This document shows, piece by piece, positions 1 through 6,008 of a stretch of DNA of 12,234 nucleotides (positions within the stretch are counted from its first letter, which is position 1; the number at the start of each line of letters is the position of its first letter). Source of the stretch: Clostridia bacterium (GTDB taxonomy: Bacteria; Bacillota; Clostridia; Oscillospirales; Oscillospiraceae); the NCBI GenBank assembly GCA_003245395.1, contig QKDF01000055.1, forward strand, positions 1-12,234, given 5' to 3'. The position numbers and the translations under genes are program-made. The notes beneath the pieces were generated by a model that was not told where the DNA came from, ran no database searches, and saw only the letters and a list, made by a program, of their open reading frames with translations.

Positions 1-586
1 GGACGTCCACCGTGCGGCTGTCGCCGAAATAGTCGAATCCCCACACCTCGTCCAACAGCTGGTTGCGGGTATAGACCCGGTTGGGCGTCGAGGCCAGGTG
101 ATAAAGCAGCTCCAGTTCCTTGGGCGGCGTATCGATCTTCTTTCCGTCCACGATCAGCTCGTAAGAGTCAAGATTGATCACCAGCTTGTCAAACGTCAGC
201 TTTTTCGTGGTGTCGTTGGGAATCTCGGTTCGGCGCAGTACGGCATTGATCCGAGCCAGCAGCTCCTTCATCTCAAACGGCTTGACAATGTAGTCGTCCG
301 CGCCCATCTCCAAGCCCTGAATGCGGTCAAACACTTCGCTTTTTGCGGTAAGCATGATGATGGGAACCTTGGATGTCTCCCGGATTTTAGCACATACCGC
401 CCATCCGTCCATAACGGGAAGCATGATATCCAGCAAAACCAGGTCGGGGACGGATTTCTGGAATTCTTCCACCGCTTTTCCCCCGTCGGAGGCAATCCGG
501 ACATCGAAGCCCTCCTTCACCAGATACATATGAATGAGCTCAGAGATGTTGTGATCGTCCTCCACAACCAATATGTTTCGCGCCAT
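1..586 (-). CDS. OmpR/PhoB-family response regulator (C-terminus cut by window start)
   Basis: DNA-binding response regulator of a two-component system, a cytoplasmic transcription factor activated by phosphorylation from a sensor kinase. The N-terminal receiver domain (about residues 1-118) shows the acidic pair D10/D11, phospho-acceptor D53 in LLDIMLP, switch T80 and conserved K102 in the KPF motif. A winged-helix domain begins near residue 130 and is visible up to the GDSRTVDV motif just before the recognition helix; the rest lies outside the window. The start is ATG at 586 with a GGAGG Shine-Dalgarno seven bases upstream. The cognate kinase would be expected downstream, beyond position 1, and is not visible. 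Family assignment is firm. The regulon cannot be told from sequence, so no gene name is given. Confidence 0.95.
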   Translation of the reverse strand, partial: MARNILVVEDDHNISELIHMYLVKEGFDVRIASDGGKAVEEFQKSVPDLVLLDIMLPVMDGWAVCAKIRETSKVPIIMLTAKSEVFDRIQGLEMGADDYIVKPFEMKELLARINAVLRRTEIPNDTTKKLTFDKLVINLDSYELIVDGKKIDTPPKELELLYHLASTPNRVYTRNQLLDEVWGFDYFGDSRTVDV

Positions 587-620
587 AGTTCTGCCTCCAA
601 AATTATCAGCTTATACTGCC

Positions 621-626
621 ATTATA
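621..626 (-). promoter_or_regulatory. Probable -10 box of the response regulator promoter
   Basis: On the minus strand the hexamer is TATAAT, a perfect sigma-A -10, inside a strikingly AT-rich tract (about 605-665) in otherwise GC-rich DNA. No good -35 hexamer sits at 16-18 bases, so the exact promoter is uncertain. The leader to the ATG at 586 would be roughly 30 bases. Confidence 0.4.
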
Positions 627-697
627 TACATTTTTTTCAAAAATACTTGAATTTTTTGTAAAAGTAGCATCCATCCGCATGTGATTGGGCCGACTGC

Positions 698-1819
698 TCA
701 CAGGCCAGTCGTCTCCGTCATCGCCAAACAGCTGTCCTGCGCACTTTCAGCAGCGGAGAGAAATGCCCGCAGACCACTGGCAGAAACATCCTCTCCCAGC
801 CAGACCACCGCGCTTCCCCGGTGTGCGGTGACACGCTTAAGCAGCGTTGTGGCCCCATTGGCAGTGGTCAATCCAAACGCCGACCGATCCAAGTCAGGAG
901 CCAGCAGGCAGAAACCCGCCTCGGTGACCGGGGCTTCGTCCCCGCTTTGAAGAAACACAAGCCGGGTCTTGACGCCGGCAGCTTCAAACAGGGTGCGGTT
1001 CATCCTCTCCAGCTGTTCTGCCGCAGAGTCGCCACCCGCAGTATACACAAATCCGATACCATATCCGTCCGCCGCCATCTTCCGCAGCAGATCTCCGCTT
1101 CGGGAAAGGGCCTCCTCCGTAAAATACAGCGTCGCCTGCATATGGTACGCATCCAGAGCGCTCACCCAGTCCGCCGCCGTCTCCGCATCCGATGCCTTCA
1201 GACAGAGATAGACGGACTTGCCATCCGCAGGCTGGGGTGTGGAGGGCGTATTGGAGGACTCCTGCCCGGTCTCTTCCGATCCCGATCCTTCTGAAACAGC
1301 CAGGCTCTTTTGATACTGTGTATAGCGGGACTCCATCTGATAAGCGGCCGCATCGGTAAACACCGTGTCAGAGAGCACCGCGTCGCTGTTGCGGATGCGG
1401 ATCAGGTACCCGTGGGCCACCTTGTTGTTGGTATATGTCAGTCCGAAATAATAGGACACCGGCGAGACCGGCACAAACACCACACCGCTGCGAACAATGG
1501 CTGTATATCCGTAACCATTGCCCTGCTCATCCAAAGTATAATTCTGCCCCAGATAGAAAATCAGCGCTTTCCCGGAAACATACAGAACCGCCCGCTGATT
1601 GAGCGTATTATGGGAGTAATTGATCCCCAGCTCGGCAAATACCGTGGCCGGAACGTAGAGATATCCGCCGGACCAGAAGGGCATGGTGCTGTCGGACAAA
1701 TCCAGAATCCGCTCGTTCACGGCGGTAAAATAAACCGTATCCGCCGCGGCGGCGGGCCCCGGGATCACTGTCAGCAGCATCGCGCATGCCAGCAGCAGCG
1801 CCAGTCCATGCTTTTTCAA
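698..1819 (-). CDS. Secreted protein with copper-amine-oxidase-N-like domain and degenerate NodB (polysaccharide deacetylase-like) domain
   Basis: Predicted exported protein of 373 residues. Residues 1-26 form a signal peptide (KKH, hydrophobic core, AAA-A cleavage region). Residues 27-165 resemble the beta-rich copper amine oxidase N-terminal 'stalk' domain common in Clostridia cell-surface proteins (repeated YVPATVF / VFVPVSPV strands). Residues 170-200 are a Ser/Thr/Glu/Pro linker. Residues 201-373 follow the NodB deacetylase pattern, including the MQATLYF and GYGIGF strands and GVKTRLVFL. However, the catalytic TFDDG becomes CLKAS (206-210), the HxxxH metal ligands after GIG are absent, and RPPYG becomes VFLQSGD. 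The domain is therefore probably non-catalytic and may bind glycan. The start is TTG at 1819, supported by AAGGAGG nine bases upstream. The gene follows spoIID on the same strand but has its own promoter. Fold assignment is from motif order only. Confidence 0.8.
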   Translation of the reverse strand: MKKHGLALLLACAMLLTVIPGPAAAADTVYFTAVNERILDLSDSTMPFWSGGYLYVPATVFAELGINYSHNTLNQRAVLYVSGKALIFYLGQNYTLDEQGNGYGYTAIVRSGVVFVPVSPVSYYFGLTYTNNKVAHGYLIRIRNSDAVLSDTVFTDAAAYQMESRYTQYQKSLAVSEGSGSEETGQESSNTPSTPQPADGKSVYLCLKASDAETAADWVSALDAYHMQATLYFTEEALSRSGDLLRKMAADGYGIGFVYTAGGDSAAEQLERMNRTLFEAAGVKTRLVFLQSGDEAPVTEAGFCLLAPDLDRSAFGLTTANGATTLLKRVTAHRGSAVVWLGEDVSASGLRAFLSAAESAQDSCLAMTETTGL

Positions 1820-1893
1820 CTCCCCACCCCTCCTTATCCGGATCGCATATGTCCTGCGGCAGCGCGTCTGCGTAAAACGACATATTTATGGTC

Positions 1894-1923
1894 ATTTTAT
1901 CACAGTTTCAAACCGTTTGTAAA
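1894..1923 (-). promoter_or_regulatory. Sigma-A-like promoter for the secreted NodB-like gene
   Basis: Reading the minus strand, -35 TTTACA (1923-1918), an 18-base spacer and -10 TAAAAT (1899-1894). It lies directly beyond the spoIID stop codon, so the downstream gene need not depend on spoIID read-through. The -10 lies within a 13-base sequence (1892-1904) that recurs upstream of spoIID (3058-3070). Confidence 0.5.
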
Positions 1924-1927
1924 GCGG

Positions 1928-2944
1928 TTAGGTGAGCTGCTCCGGTGTGTAGACCGCCACGGTAACGCCGGTATAATAATGTGTTACAATATCCTGCCAG
2001 GTATCTCCGTCCTTTGCCATCTGCTGCGCGCCGTACTGGCTCATGCCGACGCCGTGACCGTATCCGGTGACGAAAAACACAATTTTTCCATCCTGCGCCT
2101 GTGTGTCGAACGAGGCAGAGCGCAGCGAGAAAATGGACCTTATCTCCGTTCCCCGCACGCGGATGCCTCCCACCGTAATGTGGTCGACACTACTGCCTTC
2201 GGCCAGTTCCCGGTCCTGAATCCAGCCGCTCATGTCCCCTGACAGATCCGCCTCCGGGTGGGCGGCCAGAAACAGCTTCTTAAATTCCTCGGAGGTGAAC
2301 TCCACTCTGCTGTAATAGTTAGGCACAGTTGCCCCCTCCGGGCTGGAAACGCTCTGCAGGTAGGGCAAATCATTGGTCCACACTTCTCCCGCGCTTTTGG
2401 TCTGCCCCGCCGAAGATGAATGAAAGACCGCCAGAATGGGCGCCCCGTTGTACAGGATCGTCTCCCCGTCTGTCATGGAGACGGCGTTTTCAATTTTCGC
2501 CTCATAATTGGCGGCGTTGTCCCCCCAGTTTTTCTCAGCAGCCTCTTTGTCCAGATACGCCTGACAGCACTTGGGGTCGGTGCACACATCGGCAATGCCG
2601 GCATGGTTCCCCCCTGTGGCAATCTTATACAGCGTATAGGTACGTGCGGCCACCGCCTGCGCACAGAGAGCCTGCTGTTCAAAGGAGGCGGGCATCTCCG
2701 CGCGCACCACGCCCTGAAGATATTCCGCCATGGACATCTCCTTCACCGTATCCCCTTCCAGCACGCGGACGGTATAGGAATTGTCCGTCTCTCCGTGAGG
2801 CAGCAGTTCGATCTGCGCCGGTTCCTCCGCAGACGAGGGCTGCTGTGTCTGCACCTTTTGCACCACATGGGTTACAACCGTGGCCAGAGGCAGCAGGAAC
2901 AGAATGCACAGCAGAATGATAGACACACTCAGATATCGTTTCAT
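1928..2944 (-). CDS. spoIID: Stage II sporulation protein D, SpoIID lytic transglycosylase
   Basis: Membrane-anchored peptidoglycan lytic transglycosylase that, with SpoIIM and SpoIIP, degrades septal wall and drives forespore engulfment. The 338-residue form has one N-terminal membrane helix (about 4-28). Its SpoIID/LytB domain starts with MAEYLQGVVRAEMP, where E83 matches the family's catalytic glutamate, followed by QAVAARTYTLY. H114, C121 and C126/C127 match the metal-binding His/Cys region described for clostridial SpoIID. HSSSAGQT and HGVGMSQYGA complete the signature. I chose ATG at 2944 (MKRYL then the hydrophobic helix), although its AGAGAGGA is 12 bases away. A TTG at 2977 would add 11 residues but has only a weak AAGG upstream and falls inside an inverted repeat. 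In Bacillus the gene is mother-cell, sigma-E dependent. Identity is firm, the start less so. Confidence 0.95.
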   Translation of the reverse strand: MKRYLSVSIILLCILFLLPLATVVTHVVQKVQTQQPSSAEEPAQIELLPHGETDNSYTVRVLEGDTVKEMSMAEYLQGVVRAEMPASFEQQALCAQAVAARTYTLYKIATGGNHAGIADVCTDPKCCQAYLDKEAAEKNWGDNAANYEAKIENAVSMTDGETILYNGAPILAVFHSSSAGQTKSAGEVWTNDLPYLQSVSSPEGATVPNYYSRVEFTSEEFKKLFLAAHPEADLSGDMSGWIQDRELAEGSSVDHITVGGIRVRGTEIRSIFSLRSASFDTQAQDGKIVFFVTGYGHGVGMSQYGAQQMAKDGDTWQDIVTHYYTGVTVAVYTPEQLT

Positions 2945-2968
2945 AAATCGATGGATTCCTCTCTTTCG

Positions 2969-2998
2969 TTTTGACAATGGGACGGGCCCTTGTCAAAA
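2969..2998. repeat. 9+9 bp perfect inverted repeat in the spoIID leader
   Basis: TTTTGACAA (2969-2977), a 12-base GC-rich spacer and TTGTCAAAA (2990-2998). It can form an RNA hairpin in the spoIID leader or serve as a dyad operator. A further copy of TTTGACAA occurs at 3142-3149, just before the start codon of the divergent gene. Function is unknown. Confidence 0.6.
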
Positions 2999-3059
2999 CT
3001 TATGCGGGACACGTTGAATTCTTGCATCCTTCCGGCGTAGGAATTCCGCACGGAGGATC

Positions 3060-3088
3060 ATTTTATCACAAGACCTTGGAATAGACAA
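3060..3088 (-). promoter_or_regulatory. Candidate promoter for spoIID
   Basis: On the minus strand, -35 TTGTCT (3088-3083), a 17-base spacer and -10 TAAAAT (3065-3060), giving a leader of about 75-110 bases. An alternative closer element, CATAAGTT at 3004-2997, fits a sigma-E -10 (CATA-N3-T) but lacks a convincing -35. A sporulation promoter would be expected for spoIID, so both remain candidates. Confidence 0.4.
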
Positions 3089-3110
3089 ATCACCCCGCCC
3101 ATGTTATACT
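3082..3110 (+). promoter_or_regulatory. Sigma-A-like promoter for the divergent membrane protein gene
   Basis: -35 TAGACA (3082-3087), a 17-base spacer and -10 TATACT (3105-3110), each one mismatch from consensus. The -10 overlaps the upstream in-frame ATG at 3101, which argues against that ATG and for the start at 3152. The -35 box overlaps, on the opposite strand, the -35 of the spoIID-side promoter. Confidence 0.6.
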
Positions 3111-3151
3111 GTGTTCATCTTTTTAAACCATGCGCGGAGGATTTGACAACC

Positions 3152-4006
3152 ATGAATAAGCAAGCGGTGCTTCCCGTCCTGACGATTGCAGGCGGCGGGG
3201 CGGCCTTTTTTCTGCGCCTGTGTCAAAACCGCACAGGGTTCGATCCATCGACCGGTCTTCCCATTCCGGGCAATGTCTGCGCTCTGGCTCTGCCCATTTT
3301 GCTGGCCGCATGGGCGCTTGGACTGCTCTGGTGGGTACGGGGACTGCCCTCGGGCGATCCATCCGCTCCCTTCCGGGGCGTTTTTCCATCTGCCGGTACT
3401 GCTGCCATCGCAGTTTTTTCCTGTGGCCTTCTGGCCATCCTGATGTCCGGATTTCTGGATATTTTTGCGGCCCTGCTCTCCCCCTCGGTACTCACGGGGC
3501 AAAGCGGGTTTCTGACCGGCGCACTGTCCGCAGCAGGGGCCTGGGCCGGTCTTCCAAGCCGCATCCGGTTCATTCCCGGCCTGACTTCCGTCTTATGCGG
3601 CCTCTGCCTCGCGCCATCCGCATTCGCACTGCGGACATCCGGAAAACGGCAGGACGGAACCCTGCAGGATGAACTGCTGCTGATTCCCGTGGTGGCGCTG
3701 GTCGTACGGCTGGTGATCTCCTATCGGATCAGCTCGGTCAATCCGATTCTGATGGCTTACTATCCCGGATTGCTGGCTCTGATCCTGCTGATTCTGACTT
3801 TTTTCCGCTTCGCTTCCTTCGTCTATTCGGACGGAGCGCCCCGCCGGTTCATCTGGTACGGAGCAATGGCGGTTATTTTGTGCATGACGGCAGCCGCGGA
3901 TACAGCTTCCGTCTCGGAGCTTCTGTTCCTGTGCGGAATGGCTCTGGTGCTAATTATCTTTTTAAGCCTTCTGCGAAGTGCTCCCACCCACACGCATCTC
4001 CCCTAA
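3152..4006 (+). CDS. Multi-pass membrane protein of unknown function
   Basis: Hydrophobic 284-residue protein with about eight predicted membrane segments (roughly residues 7-23, 42-63, 82-112 possibly as two, 140-160, 174-195, 199-224, 233-250 and 255-275). No enzymatic or transporter motif is recognisable. The loop after the first helix has a polar NRTGFDPSTGLPIPGN stretch, and the C-terminus ends in a short His-containing polar tail. The start is ATG at 3152 with GCGGAGG eleven bases upstream. An in-frame ATG at 3101 is rejected because a good -10 box overlaps it. The gene is divergent from spoIID and shares its intergenic regulatory region, which hints at a link to sporulation or envelope biology, but that is inference only. 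It is followed by a strong hairpin at 4046. Confidence 0.8.
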   Translation: MNKQAVLPVLTIAGGGAAFFLRLCQNRTGFDPSTGLPIPGNVCALALPILLAAWALGLLWWVRGLPSGDPSAPFRGVFPSAGTAAIAVFSCGLLAILMSGFLDIFAALLSPSVLTGQSGFLTGALSAAGAWAGLPSRIRFIPGLTSVLCGLCLAPSAFALRTSGKRQDGTLQDELLLIPVVALVVRLVISYRISSVNPILMAYYPGLLALILLILTFFRFASFVYSDGAPRRFIWYGAMAVILCMTAAADTASVSELLFLCGMALVLIIFLSLLRSAPTHTHLP

Positions 4007-4045
4007 ACATTCTCCGCCGGTCTTCCCTGCGGGATGCAAATAAGA

Positions 4046-4077
4046 GAAACGGGCCAGCCTGTCGGCTGGCCCGTTTC
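4046..4077. terminator. Bidirectional hairpin terminator between convergent genes
   Basis: Perfect 14-bp stem (4046-4059 with 4064-4077) and a TGTC loop. On the plus strand it is followed by CCTTGG, a poor U-tract. On the minus strand it is followed by TCTTATTTGC, a better one. It lies between the 3' ends of the membrane protein gene and tadA, so it can serve both. Confidence 0.75.
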
Positions 4078-4234
4078 CCTTGGAAGATTGGATGAAAAGA
4101 AGTTTTTGTCTCTTGCAATTATTACAATACCGGACTGCTGTTAATAAAACCAGCAGAAGTTGTTACAAAAGTCTTAAATCACATTCAATTGCCTGTCTTA
4201 TTTGAAACTTCCCATCCGGGCACAAATCGTGCGT
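4078..4234. other. AT-rich intergenic strip downstream of tadA
   Basis: No ORF is supported here. The strip is much richer in A+T than its surroundings. It contains a 6-bp inverted repeat, CTGCTG/CAGCAG (4135-4140 with 4151-4156). On the minus strand a possible promoter is present: TTGTAA (4168-4163), a 16-base spacer and TATTAA (4146-4141). A transcript from it would end at the 4046-4077 hairpin after about 90 bases. Confidence 0.35.
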
Positions 4235-4708
4235 TCATGCGTTTTGTTCCGGTTCCGGTGCACCGGCGCGCAGAGTTCCGAAAAATGCTCTCAGCACCTC
4301 CCGGCACTCCTCCTCCAGAATCCCGCCTGTCAGAGCCGGCGGATTGGGAAACTCCTCCATAAACAGATTCAGTACGCCTCCGCAGGCGCCAAAGACACTG
4401 TCCCTGGCTCCGTAAAACACCTGTGGAATGCGGGCGTTGAGAATCGCGCCGGCGCACATGGGACATGGCTCCAGCGTCACATACAGCGCGCAGTCATCCA
4501 GACGCCAGCTGCCGCAGGTCTGATTGGCTTGTGCAATGGCCTCCATCTCCGCATGGGATGCGGTGGACTGACATTCTTCTCTGCGGTTGCGGCCTTCACC
4601 CACAATCTGCCCGTTTCGCACCACCACGCAGCCCACGGGCACCTCCCCGGCGGCAGCGGCTTCCCGCGCCAGCTCCAGTGCCCGGCGCATCCAAACCTCA
4701 TGTCCCAT
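4235..4708 (-). CDS. tadA: tRNA-specific adenosine deaminase TadA
   Basis: Cytoplasmic zinc enzyme that deaminates A34 to inosine in the anticodon wobble position, classically of tRNA-Arg(ACG). The 157-residue protein is of normal length. The cytidine/deoxycytidylate deaminase fold shows the zinc-binding and catalytic set H52-A-E54 (in TASHAEMEAI) and C82-x-x-C85 (LEPCPMCAGAI). EVPVGCVVV near residues 22-30 and RIPQVFYGARD after the PCxxC motif are typical of TadA rather than of free-nucleoside deaminases. The start is ATG at 4708 (MGHEVWM) with GGAGG six bases upstream. A longer in-frame reading to 4858 would run into the divergent gene and lacks family similarity. The gene is convergent with the membrane protein gene and divergent from the DUF2508-bofA unit. 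Confidence 0.93.
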   Translation of the reverse strand: MGHEVWMRRALELAREAAAAGEVPVGCVVVRNGQIVGEGRNRREECQSTASHAEMEAIAQANQTCGSWRLDDCALYVTLEPCPMCAGAILNARIPQVFYGARDSVFGACGGVLNLFMEEFPNPPALTGGILEEECREVLRAFFGTLRAGAPEPEQNA

Positions 4709-4748
4709 AAATTTCCTCCAATCTTTTCGTTCGGCTGCATAGAAACTG

Positions 4749-4777
4749 GAATAATTGTCCAAACTCTCCGTACAAAT
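4749..4777 (+). promoter_or_regulatory. Possible sigma-E-type promoter for the DUF2508-bofA unit
   Basis: GAATA (4749-4753), a 15-base spacer and CGTACAAAT (4769-4777) resemble the Bacillus sigma-E pattern of an ATA-containing -35 and a CATACA-type -10. No good sigma-A promoter is visible in the 90-base divergent gap. The leader would be very short, about 15 bases. bofA is sigma-E controlled in Bacillus, which makes the match meaningful but not proven. Confidence 0.3.
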
Positions 4778-4798
4778 AGTAGTACAAGGAGGAGTTCT

Positions 4799-5059
4799 AT
4801 GAAAGCTACTCTCTTTCCAAAACGTCCTGTCCAGGACACGACGCTGCAAGCCCTGCAAAATGAGCTTCGCTCTGCTCAGGGGCAGCTGTCTCTGGCCTAC
4901 CGGAAGTTCGATCTGGTTACGGACCCCGAATTGGTGGAATCCTGTGTTTACGAAATCAGCGCCGCGAAAGCGCGGTGCAATTATCTCATACGCGCGATCA
5001 AGGAGCGCTGCCCCGACAAGGCGGCGGTCAAAACCGAGGAGGCTGCCACATGGACCTGA
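4799..5059 (+). CDS. DUF2508 (YaaL-like) small protein
   Basis: An 86-residue cytoplasmic protein of the DUF2508/YaaL family, of unknown function. The family pattern is seen in QLSLAYRKFDLVTDPELVESCVYEISAAKARCNYLIRAIK (summarised by the AYxxF, DPEL and AAKxRxxYLIRxIK blocks), predicted to be largely alpha-helical. The start is ATG at 4799, preceded by AAGGAGGA with five spacer bases, a very strong ribosome binding site. The 3' end overlaps the bofA start by 10 bases. In Bacillus subtilis yaaL also sits directly upstream of bofA, so the pairing is conserved and supports the assignment. The N-terminal extension MKATLFPKRP is basic and probably unstructured. Confidence 0.8.
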   Translation: MKATLFPKRPVQDTTLQALQNELRSAQGQLSLAYRKFDLVTDPELVESCVYEISAAKARCNYLIRAIKERCPDKAAVKTEEAATWT

Positions 5060-5313
5060 ATCACAAGATTCTGGTGGGGCTGCTGGCCGTTTTGTTGCTG
5101 GCAGCCCTTATCCGTATTTTCAAAACACCACTGCGCGTGGCGTTTAAGCTGCTGCTCAACACCCTGCTGGGATTCTTCGCCTTGTATCTGGTGGGCGTGA
5201 CAGCTCCCTATACCGGCATCCAGCTGGGTATGAACCTGTGGAACGCCCTGGTGGTCGGAGTGCTGGGACTCCCGGGTTTTGTGCTGCTGCTCCTGGTGCA
5301 GTGGATTTTGTGA
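5050..5313 (+). CDS. bofA: Pro-sigma-K processing inhibitor BofA family protein
   Basis: Integral membrane protein of 87 residues. BofA in Bacillus sits in the outer forespore membrane with SpoIVFA and holds the SpoIVFB protease inactive until the sigma-G checkpoint signal arrives. Hydrophobic segments lie at about 7-24 and 33-52, and the conserved C-terminal region reads GMNLWNALVVGVLGLPGFVLLLL, containing the hallmark N and the GxLGxPG turn of the family. The ATG at 5050 has GAGGAGG seven bases upstream, inside the preceding gene, and the two frames overlap by ten bases, so translational coupling is likely. Some Clostridia keep BofA-like proteins without a SpoIVFB checkpoint, so the exact role here is inferred. 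Confidence 0.88.
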   Translation: MDLNHKILVGLLAVLLLAALIRIFKTPLRVAFKLLLNTLLGFFALYLVGVTAPYTGIQLGMNLWNALVVGVLGLPGFVLLLLVQWIL

Positions 5314-5336
5314 GGTTACATAGCTTTCCCGCAGTG

Positions 5337-5366
5337 GCGGGGACGGTACTCCGTCCCTGCTTTTTT
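5337..5366 (+). terminator. Rho-independent terminator after bofA
   Basis: Stem 5337-5346 with 5351-5360 (10 bp, one G-U pair), tetraloop TACT, followed immediately by six T residues (5361-5366). A textbook intrinsic terminator, 24 bases past the bofA stop. Confidence 0.93.
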
Positions 5367-5459
5367 GATAAAAAGTGAAAATCAAAAGTTAGCATTCAAG
5401 AGATATTTGAAGAAACATCAAGAAATCAAGAGTTATTCCAAAGCTAAATGAAATTCGTA

Positions 5460-5488
5460 TTGACTTTCCACTATCGGGGTGATATAAA
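5460..5488 (+). promoter_or_regulatory. Sigma-A promoter of the rplM-rpsI operon
   Basis: -35 TTGACT (5460-5465), a 17-base spacer and -10 TATAAA (5483-5488), each one mismatch from consensus. The 80 bases upstream (5370-5455) are strongly A-rich and could act as an UP element. Transcription would start near 5495, leaving a leader of about 68 bases before the ATG at 5563. Confidence 0.8.
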
Positions 5489-5500
5489 TAAGACTGCTCT

Positions 5501-5537
5501 GATTTTACCTTGAACCTTCTGGTTTGTAAAGAAAATC
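5501..5537 (+). promoter_or_regulatory. Structured 5' leader of rplM, candidate L13 autoregulatory element
   Basis: The leader folds into an interrupted hairpin: GATTTT (5501-5506) with AAAATC (5532-5537), CTT (5509-5511) with AAG (5529-5531), and AACC (5513-5516) with GGTT (5521-5524) around a TTCT loop. L13 leader elements are known in Firmicutes as autogenous controls of rplM-rpsI. I could not match this one to the known covariance model by eye, so the class is inferred from position and structure. Confidence 0.45.
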
Positions 5538-5562
5538 AAGAATCATATACGGAGGAAACAAT

Positions 5563-5994
5563 ATGTCCACTTTTATGGCAAACAAGGGCAATATTGAGCG
5601 TAAGTGGTACATCCTGGATGCCGCCGGCAAGCCCCTGGGCAAGACGGCTGTTCAGGCTGCGGATCTGCTGCGCGGCAAGACCAAGCCCACCTTTACCCCC
5701 AACGCCGACTGCGGCGACTTTGTCGTCGTCATCAATGCCCGCAAGGCCGTCCTGACCGGCAACAAGGGCGTGCAGAAGATCTACCGGACCCACTCCGGCT
5801 GGATCGGCGGTCTGAAGGAAACCCCTTACCGCATCCTGATGCAGGAAAAGCCCGAACTCGCCATGCGGGTCGCCGTGCGCGGCATGCTGCCTAAGAACAC
5901 CGTCGGCCGCAGTGCCCTGAGCCGCCTGCACATCTATGCCGATGCGAACTATGAGCAGCAGGCCCAGAAGCCTGTCGCTCCCGACGCGGAATAA
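5563..5994 (+). CDS. rplM: 50S ribosomal protein L13 (uL13)
   Basis: Structural protein of the large ribosomal subunit that binds 23S rRNA early in assembly. The 143-residue length matches the family. Family landmarks are KWYILDAAGKPLGKTA near the N-terminus, the middle FVVVINARKAVLTGNK block, KIYRTHSGWIGGLKE, and the signature RVAVRGMLPKNTVGR followed by LHIYADANY. The C-terminus carries a short Gln/Pro/Ala-rich acidic tail. The start is ATG at 5563 with GGAGG seven bases upstream. An internal ATG four codons later is possible but would crowd the ribosome binding site less well. It is the first gene of the rplM-rpsI operon, whose second start lies 14 bases after this stop, and its leader probably controls both genes. 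Confidence 0.98.
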   Translation: MSTFMANKGNIERKWYILDAAGKPLGKTAVQAADLLRGKTKPTFTPNADCGDFVVVINARKAVLTGNKGVQKIYRTHSGWIGGLKETPYRILMQEKPELAMRVAVRGMLPKNTVGRSALSRLHIYADANYEQQAQKPVAPDAE

Positions 5995-6008
5995 GGAGGA
6001 AGTAGAGA

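Noticed and set aside
1310..2242. Plus-strand open frame (310 codons) across the NodB-like gene, its promoter and the spoIID 3' end
   Set aside because: Covers two well-supported minus-strand genes and the spacer between them; no recognisable protein family.
2971..2999. TTGACA within the inverted repeat as a promoter -35 (either strand)
   Set aside because: No acceptable -10 hexamer 16-18 bases downstream on either strand.
3101..3151. N-terminal extension of the membrane protein from ATG at 3101
   Set aside because: Overlaps the -10 box of its promoter and has no Shine-Dalgarno; ATG at 3152 has one.
4709..4858. N-terminal extension of TadA to 4858
   Set aside because: Would be antisense to the DUF2508 gene start and lies before the conserved TadA N-terminus; ATG at 4708 has a good ribosome binding site.
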